From: Bradyrhizobium sp. 141 | Lineage (GTDB): Bacteria; Pseudomonadota; Alphaproteobacteria; Rhizobiales; Xanthobacteraceae | Length of the DNA stretch: 64,000 nt | Direction: 5' to 3' | Assembly: GCF_023074055.1 (NCBI RefSeq) | Contig: NZ_JADPKR010000082.1 | Coordinates: 124,001-188,000 of the forward strand | In this document: positions 25,824 through 36,460 of the stretch, piece by piece | How the letters are laid out: every line of letters starts with the position of its first letter | Numbering within the stretch: the stretch's first letter is position 1 | The notes under the pieces: model-generated | What the model was told of the DNA's origin: nothing | Database searches by the model: none | The model's input: only the letters and a program-made list of their open reading frames with translations | Made by a program: the position numbers and the translations under genes

Positions 25824-28800
25824 ATGGCGACGCAGACAACGGGCGGCGGCAGCACGGTTTCGTTCGGCAATACTCCGCAAGCCAACACGGACATTTTCTC
25901 GTTTACGGAAGACGCCGGCAACATTCTCATCTTGAACGTGCTGGCAAATGACCTTGGGGGCGCGGCCAAGACGCTGTTCTCCCTGGACAATGGAACGAGC
26001 TCCTCCGCGTCCACCAAGAACTACGCACCGGCGGACTTGCTGGTCAAAGATGTAGCGTACAGCAGTGATGCCGCCGGAATGGCCGCAACCGGTGACCGCA
26101 GCGCCCTCGGAGCACGCATCTGGATCGAAGCGGACGGCACCGTTCATTACGACAAGGGCGACATCAACGTTCAGCTTCAGGCGCTGGCGACCGGGCAAAC
26201 GCTGACTGACACATTCACCTACGCTATCCAGCTGGGCAATGGTACGCTCAGTTGGGCGACCGTGACACTCCAGTTCAATGGCGCAAACGATTCGGTCTTC
26301 ATTACATCAAGTCCGCAGAGCGGCTCGGTGGTAGAAGACGCGAATGCTACGCCCGATCTCTCGGATTCGCAGGGCGCGGCCGGCACTATCAGTTTTAACG
26401 ACGCCGATCTCAGCGACACGCATTCGGCCTCGTTCGCGGCAGCCTCTTCCAACACTACTTCGCTCGGCGCCTTCTCGCTCGATCCTGTCAACGAGGCGGC
26501 CAATGCCGCCAACGGCGCGGTGCAGTGGCACTACAATTTGAACAACGCGGCTGCGCAATACCTCGCTGCGGGCCAGACCGTCACCGAGAGCTTCGTGGTG
26601 ACGATCAATGACGGCCACGGCTCGACAGCTACCCAGACGGTGACGGTCACGATCACCGGCACCAATGATGCGGCCACGGTCTCTTCCGAGGCGAAGGCCG
26701 TCACCGAGGGCAATGCCGCCTCCGCGCTCAACACGAGCGGCCAGCTCACCATCACCGACCCGGATACGGGCCAGGCCCATGTCGTGGCGCAATCGAACGT
26801 CCACGGGACCTACGGCGATTTCTCGATCGATGCCAACGGGGCCTGGAGCTACACCGGCAACGGCGCCCACGATGAGCTCACTGCCGGCCAGCAGGTCCAG
26901 GACCAGTTCACGGTCACCAGCCAGGACGGCACCGCCTCCGGCATCGTCACGGTCACCATCACCGGCAGCAACGACGCGGCGACCGTGAGCTCGGACTCGA
27001 AGTCCGTCACTGAGGGCAATGCCGCCTCCGCGCTCAACACCAGCGGCCAGCTCACCATCACCGACCCGGATACGGGCGAGGCCCACGTCGTGGCGCAACC
27101 GAACGTTCACGGGACCTACGGCGACTTCACGATCGATGCCAACGGGGCCTGGAGCTACACCGGCAACGGCGCCCACGATGAGCTCACTGCCGGCCAGCAG
27201 GTCCAGGACCAGTTCACCGTGACCAGCCAGGACGGCACCGCCTCCGGCATCGTCACGGTCACGATCACCGGCACCAATGATGCGGCCACGGTCTCGTCGG
27301 ACTCGAAGTCCGTCACCGAAGGCGATGCCGCCTCCGCGCTCAACACCAGCGGCCAGCTCAGCATCACCGACCCGGATACGGGCGAAGCCCATGTCGTGGC
27401 GCAATCGAACGTCCACGGGACCTATGGCGACTTCAGCATCGATGCCAACGGCGCCTGGAGCTACACCGGCAACGGCGCTCACGACGAGCTCACTGCCGGC
27501 CAGCAGGTGCAGGATCAGTTCACGGTGGCCAGCCAGGACGGCACCGCCTCTGGCATCGTCACGGTCACCATCACCGGCACCAATGATGCGGCCACGGTCT
27601 CGTCGGACTCGAAGTCCGTCACGGAAGGCGACACCGCGGCGGCGCTCAACACCAGCGGCCAGCTCAGCATCACCGACCCGGATACGGGCGAAGCCCATGT
27701 CGTGGCCCAGACCAATGCCCACGGGACCTACGGCGACTTCACGATCGATGCCAACGGGGCCTGGAGCTACACCGGCAACGGTGCCCATGACGAGCTCACT
27801 GCCGGCCAGCAGGTGCAGGATCAGTTCACCGTGACCAGCCAGGATGGCACCGCCAGCGGCATCGTCACGGTCACCATCACCGGCAGCAATGATGCGGCCA
27901 CGGTCTCGTCGGACTCGAAGTCTGTCACCGAAGGCGACACTGCCGCCGCATTGAACGCCTCCGGCCAGCTGACGATCGTGGATCCCGACAGCGGCGAAGC
28001 CCATGTCGTGGCCCAGACCAACGTCCACGGCGCCTATGGCGACTTCACGATCGATGCCAACGGGGCCTGGAGCTACACCGGCAACGGCGCCCACGATGAG
28101 CTCACCGCTGGCCAGCAGGTGCAGGACCAGTTCACGGTGATCAGCCAGGACGGCACCGCGAGCGGCATCGTCACGGTGACAATCACCGGCAGCAACGATG
28201 CGGCCACGGTCTCTTCGGACTCGAAGTCCGTCACCGAAGGCGATACCGCGTCGGCGCTCAACACCAGCGGTCAGCTCATCATCACCGACCCGGATACGGG
28301 CCAGGCCCATGTCGTGGCGCAATCGAACGTCCACGGCGCCTATGGCGACTTCAGCATCGATGCCAACGGCGCCTGGAGCTACAGCGGTAATGGCGCCCAC
28401 GATGAGCTCACCGCCGGGCAGCAGGTGCAGGATCAGTTCACGGTGACCAGCCAGGACGGCACCGCGAGCGGCATCGTGACGGTCACGATCACCGGCACCA
28501 ACGACGCGGCGATCGTCAGTTCGGACTCGAAGTCCGTCACCGAAGGCGATACCGCCGCCGCATTGAACGCCTCCGGCCAGCTGACGATTGTGGATCCCGA
28601 CACTGGCGAAGCCCATGTCGTGGCGCAATCGAACGTCCACGGGACCTATGGCGACTTCACGATCGATGCCAACGGGGCCTGGAGCTACACCGGCAACGGC
28701 GCCCACGACGAGCTCACCGCCGGCCAGCAGGTGCAGGACCAGTTCACGGTCACCAGCCAGGACGGCACCGCCTCTGGCATCGTCACGGTCACCATCACCG

Positions 28801-31800
28801 GCAGCAACGACGCGGCGACCGTCAGTTCGGACTCGAAGTCCGTCACCGAAGGCGATACCGCGGCGGCGCTCAACACGAGCGGCCAGCTCAGCATCACCGA
28901 CCCGGATACGGGCGAAGCCCATGTCGTGGCCCAGAGCAACGCGCACGGGACCTATGGCGACTTCACGATCGATGCCAACGGGGCCTGGAGCTACACCGGC
29001 AACGGCGCTCACGACGAGCTCACCGCCGGCCAGCAGGTGCAGGATCAGTTCACCGTGACCAGCCAGGACGGCACCGCCTCTGGCATCGTCACGGTCACCA
29101 TCACCGGCACCAATGATGCGGCCACGGTCTCTTCCGAGGCGAAGTCGGTCACCGAGGGCAATGCCGCCTCCGCGCTCAACACGAGCGGCCAGCTCACCAT
29201 CACCGACCCGGATACGGGCCAGGCCCATGTCGTGGCGCAATCGAACGTCCACGGGACCTACGGCGATTTCTCGATCGATGCCAATGGGGCCTGGAGCTAC
29301 ACCGGCAATGGCGCCCACGATGAGCTCACCGCCGGCCAGCAGGTGCAGGACCAGTTCACGGTGACCAGCCAGGACGGCACCGCCTCTGGCATCGTTACGG
29401 TCACCATCACCGGCAGCAATGATGCGGCCACGGTCTCGTCGGACTCGAAGTCCGTCACCGAAGGCGATACCGCGGCGGCGCTCAACACCAGCGGTCAGCT
29501 GACGATCGAGGATCCCGACAGCGGCGAAGCCCATGTCGTGGCGCAATCGAACGTCCACGGGACCTACGGCGACTTCACGATCGATGCCAACGGCGCCTGG
29601 ACCTACACCGGCAACGGCACGCATGACGAGCTCACCGCCGGCCAGCAGGTCCAGGATCAGTTCACGGTGACCAGCCAGGACGGCACCGCCACCGGTACCG
29701 TGACGGTGACCATCACCGGCAGCAACGATGCGGCCACGGTCTCTTCCGAGGCGAAGTCCGTCACCGAGGGTAATGCCGCCTCCGCGCTCAACACGAGCGG
29801 CCAGCTCAGCATCACCGACCCGGATACGGGCCAGGCCCATGTCGTGGCGCAATCGAACGTCCACGGGACCTACGGCGACTTCACGATCGATGCCAACGGG
29901 GCCTGGAGCTACACCGGCAACGGCGCTCACGACGAGCTCACCGCCGGCCAGCAGGTGCAGGACCAGTTCACCGTGGCCAGCCAGGACGGCACCGCCTCTG
30001 GCATCGTCACGGTCACCATCACCGGCACCAATGATGCGGCCACGGTCTCTTCCGAGGCGAAGTCCGTCACTGAGGGGAATGCCGCCTCCGCGCTCAACAC
30101 CAGCGGCCAGCTCAGCATCACCGACGCGGACACGGGTGAAGCCCATGTCGTGGCGCAATCGAACGTCCACGGGAGCTACGGCGACTTCACGATCGATGCC
30201 AACGGGGCCTGGAGCTACACCGGCGACGGCGCTCACGACGAGCTCACCGCCGGCCAGCAGGTGCAGGACCAGTTCACGGTGATCAGCCAGGACGGCACCG
30301 CGAGCGGCATCGTGACGGTGACCATCACCGGCACCAATGATGCGGCCACGGTCTCGTCGGACTCGAAGTCTGTCAGCGAGGGCGACATCGCGGCGGCGCT
30401 CAACACCAGCGGCCAGCTCACCATCACCGACCCGGATACGGGTGAAGCCCATGTCGTGGCGCAATCGAACGTCCACGGGACCTACGGCGATTTCTCGATC
30501 GATGCCAATGGGGCCTGGAGCTACACCGGCAATGGCGCCCACGATGAGCTCACCGCCGGCCAGCAGGTGCAGGACCAGTTCACGGTGACCAGCCAGGACG
30601 GCACCGCCTCTGGCATCGTTACGGTCACCATCACCGGCAGCAATGATGCGGCCACGGTCTCGTCGGACTCGAAGTCCGTCACCGAAGGCGATACCGCGGC
30701 GGCGCTCAACACCAGCGGTCAGCTGACGATCGAGGATCCCGACAGCGGCGAAGCCCATGTCGTGGCGCAATCGAACGTCCACGGGACCTACGGCGACTTC
30801 ACGATCGATGCCAACGGCGCCTGGACCTACACCGGCAACGGCACGCATGACGAGCTCACCGCCGGCCAGCAGGTCCAGGATCAGTTCACGGTGACCAGCC
30901 AGGACGGCACCGCCACCGGTACCGTGACGGTGACCATCACCGGCAGCAACGATGCGGCCACGGTCTCTTCCGAGGCGAAGTCCGTCACCGAGGGTAATGC
31001 CGCCTCCGCGCTCAACACGAGCGGCCAGCTCAGCATCACCGACCCGGATACGGGCCAGGCCCATGTCGTGGCGCAATCGAACGTCCACGGGACCTACGGC
31101 GACTTCACGATCGATGCCAACGGGGCCTGGAGCTACACCGGCAACGGCGCTCACGACGAGCTCACCGCCGGCCAGCAGGTGCAGGACCAGTTCACCGTGG
31201 CCAGCCAGGACGGCACCGCCTCTGGCATCGTCACGGTCACCATCACCGGCACCAATGATGCGGCCACGGTCTCTTCCGAGGCGAAGTCCGTCACTGAGGG
31301 GAATGCCGCCTCCGCGCTCAACACCAGCGGCCAGCTCAGCATCACCGACGCGGACACGGGTGAAGCCCATGTCGTGGCGCAATCGAACGTCCACGGGAGC
31401 TACGGCGACTTCACGATCGATGCCAACGGGGCCTGGAGCTACACCGGCGACGGCGCTCACGACGAGCTCACCGCCGGCCAGCAGGTGCAGGACCAGTTCA
31501 CGGTGATCAGCCAGGACGGCACCGCGAGCGGCATCGTGACGGTGACCATCACCGGCACCAATGATGCGGCCACGGTCTCGTCGGACTCGAAGTCTGTCAG
31601 CGAGGGCGACATCGCGGCGGCGCTCAACACCAGCGGCCAGCTCACCATCACCGACCCGGATACGGGTGAAGCCCATGTCGTGGCGCAGACCAACGTCCAC
31701 GGCGCCTATGGCGACTTCACGATCGATGCCAACGGCGCCTGGAGCTACACCGGCAATGGCGCCCACGACGAGCTCACCGCCGGCCAGCAGGTGCAGGATC

Positions 31801-34800
31801 AGTTCACGGTCACCAGCCAGGACGGCACCGCCTCCGGCATCGTCACGGTCACGATCACCGGCAGCAACGACGCGGCCACGGTCTCGTCGGACTCGAAGTC
31901 CGTCACGGAAGGCGACACTGCCGCCGCATTGAACGCCTCCGGCCAGCTGACGATCGTGGATCCCGACAGCGGCGAAGCCCATGTCGTGGCGCAATCGAAC
32001 GTCCACGGGACCTACGGCGACTTCACGATCGATGCCAACGGGGCCTGGAGCTACACCGGCAACGGCGCCCACGATGAGCTCACTGCCGGCCAGCAGGTGC
32101 AGGATCAGTTCACGGTCACCAGCCAGGACGGCACCGCGAGCGGCATCGTTACGGTGACCATCACCGGCAGCAACGATGCGGCCACGGTCTCGTCGGACTC
32201 GAAGTCCGTCACGGAAGGCGACACCTCCGCCGCCCTCAACACCAGCGGCCTCTTGACGATTGTGGATCCCGACAGCGGCGAAGCCCATGTCGTGGCCCAG
32301 ACCAACGTCCACGGGACCTACGGCGACTTCACGATCGATGCCAATGGCGCCTGGAGCTACACCGGCAACGGCGCCCACGATGAGCTCACTGCCGGCCAGC
32401 AGGTCCAGGACCAGTTCACGGTCACCAGCCAGGACGGCACCGCCTCTGGCATCGTCACGGTCACCATCACCGGCAGCAACGACGCGGCGACCGTCAGTTC
32501 GGACTCGAAGTCCGTCACCGAAGGCGATACCGCCGCCGCATTGAACGCCTCCGGCCAGCTGACGATTGTGGATCCCGACAGCGGCGAAGCCCACGTCGTG
32601 GCGCAATCGAACGTCCACGGGACCTATGGCGACTTCACGATCGATGCCAACGGGGCCTGGAGCTACACCGGCAACGGCGCCCACGATGAGCTCACCGCTG
32701 GCCAGCAGGTGCAGGACCAGTTCACGGTCACCAGCCAGGACGGCACCGCCTCTGGCATCGTTACGGTCACCATCACCGGCAGCAACGATGCGCCGGTGCT
32801 GAACGCCAATGGCGGTTCACTGTCCTATACCGAGGGTCAGGTGGCGACCGCGATCGATACGGCGCTGATCGTGTCGGACGTTGACAGCACGAATCTGACC
32901 GGCGCGACGGTCTCGATCACAGGCAATTTCGCCTCCGGCCAGGATGTGCTCGGTTTTACCAATCAGAACGGCATCACCGGCAGCTATAACGCCAGCACTG
33001 GGGTGCTGACCCTGACGGGTTCGTCAAGTGCGGCGAACTACCAGGCGGCTCTGCGCTCCGTGACATATTCGAACTCGAGTGACAATCCGTCGGGCGCGAC
33101 CCGCACCATCAGCTACCAGGTTGACGACGGGCAGACGGCCAGCCACGCCAGCAATATCGTGAGCTCGACAGTCGCGGTCATCCCGGCCAACGACGCGCCG
33201 GTGAATACGGTTCCGGGAGCACAGACGACAAACGTCAACACGACAAAGGCGATCACTGGACTTAGCATCATCGATGCCGACTCGGACGGCGCCAGCGAAA
33301 CGATCACGTTGTCGGTAACCAACGGCACCTTGACCGTTTCAGGAGGTACCGCAGGGATCAGCGGCAGCGGAACGTCGACGGTGACGCTGACCGGAACAGT
33401 CAGCGCCATCAATTCTACCCTGGCCTCGACGGTCAACTACGTTCCGACATCGAACTTTGCCGGAACTAGCACTCTGACCATGACGACAAACGACAATGGC
33501 CACACCGGAGCGGGTGGGGCATTGACCGATGTCGATACGGTGACCATTTCGGTCACGAGCCCCAGCCCCTTCGCTCTCACGACTGGCACCGATACTGTCT
33601 TCTATGTATCGGGCACCAATACCGTGACCGGGACGCAATCTCCCCTAACGCTAAACAACGGTGACATGCTGACTGGGGGAAGCGGTTCGGACACTCTCGC
33701 CCTCAGTGGCGGTGGTCTGGGGCCATTCACCTTCGGCGATGGTGCAGGAAGCATTGGCCTGACAAACTTCGAAACAATAAGTCTCAGTGACGCCAACAGC
33801 GGAAATCACACCGACGCCCTGACATTCCTTTCGACATTCCAAAACGGAGGAACGCTCACGATTGACGGATCCGGCATCACTGGTAACGGCGACCTGGTCG
33901 TAGATGCTAGCGCAGTCACGTCTGGATCGTTTGTCATCATCGGCAGCTCAGGAAACGGTGGTGATGATACCCTCAAGGGCGGTTCAAGTAACGACACGAT
34001 CAACGGTGGCGCAGGCACTGGCGCGGACAGGATCGTGGGCGGTGGTGGCGCAGACGCGCTTACTGGTGGTGGCGGGAACGATACATTCGCCTATCTTGCT
34101 GTCACCGACGCGGGTGACCACATCACCGACTTCAGCACGTCCGGGGATAAGCTGGAATTTACGGTAACCGCTGGGCGATTCGTCATTGGTGATGTCGATA
34201 CAAGCGTTGAAAACGTCAGAACGGGCAACAACGCTGCGATAAATCTCGCCAACACGGAGGTCGGCGTCAAAACAGACGCATCCGTGACGACGGCGACAGT
34301 TCAATCAACGATCAACGGTTATTCCAATATCACCACAGGAGCTCTGTTCGTATTCCACAATTCGACGGTGGGCCACGCGCAAGTTTACTACGATCCCAAT
34401 CCGAGCGTCGCAGGCGGCGCGATACTCGTTGCCGATTTGGACAACCTGACCACTCTGGCTAGCATAACCGGTGCTTTTAGCGCGGCGGACTTTGCGTTTG
34501 GAACGGCGCTTGCTCCTGCGGGCGTATCGGGGCAGCCCATCAATCTGGGTCTGACCGACTCGCCCGCCAACGAGGGGCAATTCGCCACGGTCACTGTTGC
34601 CAGCATGCCCGCCGGCTGGACACTAAATGGTGGGACGCTGCTCCCCGATGGCAAGTGGACGATCGAGACGACCGACGTCAGCTCGCTAACGGTGACATCG
34701 CCAGTCAGTTTCGCCGGAGCTTTGCACCTCGACGTGACCGTCACTCGGATGCAGCCGGATGGCTCGGCCGTAATCGAGACATTCGCCGACAATGTTGAAG

Positions 34801-35945
34801 CTTTTGCAGCGGGCTCCGCCATCATCGCCATTTCCGGCGACGACTATCTCACAGCGTCAAGTGGCAGTGATCTGCTTGTCTTCTCACAGCCGATCGGCCA
34901 TGACGTCGTCTACAATTTCGAGATTGCGCATGATCAGATCGACCTGATTGGCTACGACAGCTTCAAGACCTTCGCCGACGTCCAGACGCATCTGTCTACC
35001 GACTATGACGGTAATGCCGTCATTGCGCTGGCCGACGGTCAAACGATCACTTTAGATGGCGTCGATGCCGGCTCGCTCGCAGCGGACGACTTCGTGTTCG
35101 ACTTCAAGCCCATAGTCGACAATGCCGCCACAATGACAATCGGCAACGGCGCATTGCTGCCGTTGTCCGGTAACATCCACAATACAGGCACGATCTCGTT
35201 GAATTCGACTGGCGCGGAGACCGACCTCCAACTTGTCGAGCACGGCGTTTTGCTTGAAGGTGGCGGTCAGGTGCTGTTGTCCGACAATAGCGAGAACACC
35301 GTCAGTGGAGCTGTTTCCGATGTCACGCTGACCAACGTCGACAACACCATTTCCGGAGCCGGACAGCTCGGCGAAGGGACATTGATCCTTGTCAACCAAG
35401 GTACAATCATCGCGACGGGCACCAACGCACTCGAGATTGACACCGGCGACAACACCGTCGTCAATTCCGGGACGATTGCGGCCAGCGGCAGCGGCGGTCT
35501 GGTCATCGACAGCAACGTGGATAATTCAGGGCTGCTGTGGGCGCATGGAGCCAACATCACTCTCAATGGCAGTGTAAGCGGCAGCGGCACGGCACTGATG
35601 GATGGCGTGGCAACGATCGAGTTCGGAGCGGCATCATCTGCGCATGTCGCGCTCGATGCCGCAGCGACCGGGACAATCGTGCTCCATGACTCCTTCGACT
35701 TCAGCGGAGTCGTGTCGGGGTTTGACGGAAATGACCACCTGGATCTCCTCGACGTCGCATTCGGGGACGGCACGACCGCTAGTTATGTCGCAAATCAGGC
35801 CGGCACTGGAGGAATCCTTTCAGTGACTGACGGCGTTCATACCGCCAATATCAGCCTGTTGGGCCAATACGATCCCGCGAGCTTCCAGACTGAGGCAGAC
35901 AAGAACATGGGAACGCTTATCAGCTACCACGAGTATCTGGTCTGA
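25824..35945 (+). CDS. Giant RTX/VCBS-repeat adhesin
   Basis: Secreted surface protein of 3373 residues. Residues 1-284 form an N-terminal region with cadherin/VCBS-like units (SFTEDAGNILILNVLANDLGG; DLSDSQGAAGTISFNDADLSDTHSASF). Residues 285-2324 are exactly 20 VCBS repeats of 102 residues, nearly identical to each other (TVSSDSKSVTEGD, DPDTGEAHVVAQ, YGDFTIDANGAWSYTG, NDAATV). Two more NDAP-type domains follow, then RTX calcium-binding glycine-rich repeats at about 2712-2756 (GGDDTLKGGSSNDTINGGAG, GGGGADALTGGGGNDTF), and a long beta-rich C-terminal part. There is no N-terminal signal, which together with RTX repeats indicates type I secretion through a C-terminal signal. No type I exporter genes lie nearby. 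GAGG precedes the ATG. It likely mediates surface attachment or biofilm formation. Confidence 0.9.
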   Translation: MATQTTGGGSTVSFGNTPQANTDIFSFTEDAGNILILNVLANDLGGAAKTLFSLDNGTSSSASTKNYAPADLLVKDVAYSSDAAGMAATGDRSALGARIWIEADGTVHYDKGDINVQLQALATGQTLTDTFTYAIQLGNGTLSWATVTLQFNGANDSVFITSSPQSGSVVEDANATPDLSDSQGAAGTISFNDADLSDTHSASFAAASSNTTSLGAFSLDPVNEAANAANGAVQWHYNLNNAAAQYLAAGQTVTESFVVTINDGHGSTATQTVTVTITGTNDAATVSSEAKAVTEGNAASALNTSGQLTITDPDTGQAHVVAQSNVHGTYGDFSIDANGAWSYTGNGAHDELTAGQQVQDQFTVTSQDGTASGIVTVTITGSNDAATVSSDSKSVTEGNAASALNTSGQLTITDPDTGEAHVVAQPNVHGTYGDFTIDANGAWSYTGNGAHDELTAGQQVQDQFTVTSQDGTASGIVTVTITGTNDAATVSSDSKSVTEGDAASALNTSGQLSITDPDTGEAHVVAQSNVHGTYGDFSIDANGAWSYTGNGAHDELTAGQQVQDQFTVASQDGTASGIVTVTITGTNDAATVSSDSKSVTEGDTAAALNTSGQLSITDPDTGEAHVVAQTNAHGTYGDFTIDANGAWSYTGNGAHDELTAGQQVQDQFTVTSQDGTASGIVTVTITGSNDAATVSSDSKSVTEGDTAAALNASGQLTIVDPDSGEAHVVAQTNVHGAYGDFTIDANGAWSYTGNGAHDELTAGQQVQDQFTVISQDGTASGIVTVTITGSNDAATVSSDSKSVTEGDTASALNTSGQLIITDPDTGQAHVVAQSNVHGAYGDFSIDANGAWSYSGNGAHDELTAGQQVQDQFTVTSQDGTASGIVTVTITGTNDAAIVSSDSKSVTEGDTAAALNASGQLTIVDPDTGEAHVVAQSNVHGTYGDFTIDANGAWSYTGNGAHDELTAGQQVQDQFTVTSQDGTASGIVTVTITGSNDAATVSSDSKSVTEGDTAAALNTSGQLSITDPDTGEAHVVAQSNAHGTYGDFTIDANGAWSYTGNGAHDELTAGQQVQDQFTVTSQDGTASGIVTVTITGTNDAATVSSEAKSVTEGNAASALNTSGQLTITDPDTGQAHVVAQSNVHGTYGDFSIDANGAWSYTGNGAHDELTAGQQVQDQFTVTSQDGTASGIVTVTITGSNDAATVSSDSKSVTEGDTAAALNTSGQLTIEDPDSGEAHVVAQSNVHGTYGDFTIDANGAWTYTGNGTHDELTAGQQVQDQFTVTSQDGTATGTVTVTITGSNDAATVSSEAKSVTEGNAASALNTSGQLSITDPDTGQAHVVAQSNVHGTYGDFTIDANGAWSYTGNGAHDELTAGQQVQDQFTVASQDGTASGIVTVTITGTNDAATVSSEAKSVTEGNAASALNTSGQLSITDADTGEAHVVAQSNVHGSYGDFTIDANGAWSYTGDGAHDELTAGQQVQDQFTVISQDGTASGIVTVTITGTNDAATVSSDSKSVSEGDIAAALNTSGQLTITDPDTGEAHVVAQSNVHGTYGDFSIDANGAWSYTGNGAHDELTAGQQVQDQFTVTSQDGTASGIVTVTITGSNDAATVSSDSKSVTEGDTAAALNTSGQLTIEDPDSGEAHVVAQSNVHGTYGDFTIDANGAWTYTGNGTHDELTAGQQVQDQFTVTSQDGTATGTVTVTITGSNDAATVSSEAKSVTEGNAASALNTSGQLSITDPDTGQAHVVAQSNVHGTYGDFTIDANGAWSYTGNGAHDELTAGQQVQDQFTVASQDGTASGIVTVTITGTNDAATVSSEAKSVTEGNAASALNTSGQLSITDADTGEAHVVAQSNVHGSYGDFTIDANGAWSYTGDGAHDELTAGQQVQDQFTVISQDGTASGIVTVTITGTNDAATVSSDSKSVSEGDIAAALNTSGQLTITDPDTGEAHVVAQTNVHGAYGDFTIDANGAWSYTGNGAHDELTAGQQVQDQFTVTSQDGTASGIVTVTITGSNDAATVSSDSKSVTEGDTAAALNASGQLTIVDPDSGEAHVVAQSNVHGTYGDFTIDANGAWSYTGNGAHDELTAGQQVQDQFTVTSQDGTASGIVTVTITGSNDAATVSSDSKSVTEGDTSAALNTSGLLTIVDPDSGEAHVVAQTNVHGTYGDFTIDANGAWSYTGNGAHDELTAGQQVQDQFTVTSQDGTASGIVTVTITGSNDAATVSSDSKSVTEGDTAAALNASGQLTIVDPDSGEAHVVAQSNVHGTYGDFTIDANGAWSYTGNGAHDELTAGQQVQDQFTVTSQDGTASGIVTVTITGSNDAPVLNANGGSLSYTEGQVATAIDTALIVSDVDSTNLTGATVSITGNFASGQDVLGFTNQNGITGSYNASTGVLTLTGSSSAANYQAALRSVTYSNSSDNPSGATRTISYQVDDGQTASHASNIVSSTVAVIPANDAPVNTVPGAQTTNVNTTKAITGLSIIDADSDGASETITLSVTNGTLTVSGGTAGISGSGTSTVTLTGTVSAINSTLASTVNYVPTSNFAGTSTLTMTTNDNGHTGAGGALTDVDTVTISVTSPSPFALTTGTDTVFYVSGTNTVTGTQSPLTLNNGDMLTGGSGSDTLALSGGGLGPFTFGDGAGSIGLTNFETISLSDANSGNHTDALTFLSTFQNGGTLTIDGSGITGNGDLVVDASAVTSGSFVIIGSSGNGGDDTLKGGSSNDTINGGAGTGADRIVGGGGADALTGGGGNDTFAYLAVTDAGDHITDFSTSGDKLEFTVTAGRFVIGDVDTSVENVRTGNNAAINLANTEVGVKTDASVTTATVQSTINGYSNITTGALFVFHNSTVGHAQVYYDPNPSVAGGAILVADLDNLTTLASITGAFSAADFAFGTALAPAGVSGQPINLGLTDSPANEGQFATVTVASMPAGWTLNGGTLLPDGKWTIETTDVSSLTVTSPVSFAGALHLDVTVTRMQPDGSAVIETFADNVEAFAAGSAIIAISGDDYLTASSGSDLLVFSQPIGHDVVYNFEIAHDQIDLIGYDSFKTFADVQTHLSTDYDGNAVIALADGQTITLDGVDAGSLAADDFVFDFKPIVDNAATMTIGNGALLPLSGNIHNTGTISLNSTGAETDLQLVEHGVLLEGGGQVLLSDNSENTVSGAVSDVTLTNVDNTISGAGQLGEGTLILVNQGTIIATGTNALEIDTGDNTVVNSGTIAASGSGGLVIDSNVDNSGLLWAHGANITLNGSVSGSGTALMDGVATIEFGAASSAHVALDAAATGTIVLHDSFDFSGVVSGFDGNDHLDLLDVAFGDGTTASYVANQAGTGGILSVTDGVHTANISLLGQYDPASFQTEADKNMGTLISYHEYLV
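26676..32795 (+). repeat. 20 tandem 306-bp VCBS repeat units
   Basis: Twenty in-frame units of exactly 306 bp. Units differ at a few positions (SEAK/SDSK, NAAS/DTAA/DIAA, ITDPDTG/IVDPDSG/IEDPDSG, SNVHG/TNVHG), giving a mosaic of shared variants that points to repeated recombination between units. Within it a tract of about 1241 bp (29223-30463) is repeated, apparently identically, at 30447-31687, a four-unit tandem duplication. Confidence 0.93.
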
Positions 35946-36460
35946 CGCGCTGCGAGGCGATGGCTCAAGGTGCTGGGAGGGATCGCCTCAATCGTCGTGG
36001 AAAGATGTCTCGCTTCGCGCCCTCCGCATGTCGCGAAATCTGCTCTATGCGCGCCGGCCTGGTCGCAGCATCCGCTCGATTCTGCGAGTGGATTGACCGG
36101 TTGCCAGTTCATTTTGTCATCACATAATTATTGAATCCCGGAATAATAAAATTTACCGCGATCACCCGTACTATTCCGGTGAATTCAATATCGGCTCTCA
36201 GCCGGCGCTCTGCCCAAGCTTCAATTGTGAGGTCTGCTATCGTCCTTGTATTACAACGTTTTTGCCGATTTTCGCCCGTCTTTAATTTTCGCCGAGCTCT
36301 CGTTCCGGGTAAGGTTAATCCAAAAGACATTATATATTAAATGTTGACGATAATAAACATTTAATGGATAGTTTATCGCTGGCGGGGCCGGACATAAATC
36401 CGCAGCCGCTGGAAGTTGCCGAGGTGTCTGCAAATTCATCTTAAAAGAAGGATTCTTGCA
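35946..36460. other. AT-rich region between adhesin and pilus locus
   Basis: About 515 bp without a gene. The second half is markedly AT-rich (for example ATTATTGAATCCCGGAATAATA and TATATATTAAATG) and presumably holds the flp promoter and regulator sites, including the inverted repeat at 36336-36365. Confidence 0.55.
36336..36365. promoter_or_regulatory. Perfect 10-bp inverted repeat upstream of flp
   Basis: ATTAAATGTT (36336-36345) and AACATTTAAT (36356-36365) are exact complements with a 10-base spacer, so the half-sites are centred 20 bp apart, on the same face of the helix. It lies 95 bp before the flp start in AT-rich DNA, where a dimeric regulator, or an H-NS-type nucleation site, would fit. 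The identity of the binding protein is unknown. Confidence 0.55.

Noticed and set aside
26307..32684. 2125-codon open frame antisense to the adhesin repeats
   Set aside because: It is a side effect of 20 repeats with strong codon-position bias; the predicted protein is a simple VAAGDGDRDDARGG-type repeat with no family features.
26676..32795. CRISPR-like array
   Set aside because: Units are 306 bp, in frame and coding without spacers; this is a VCBS repeat region.
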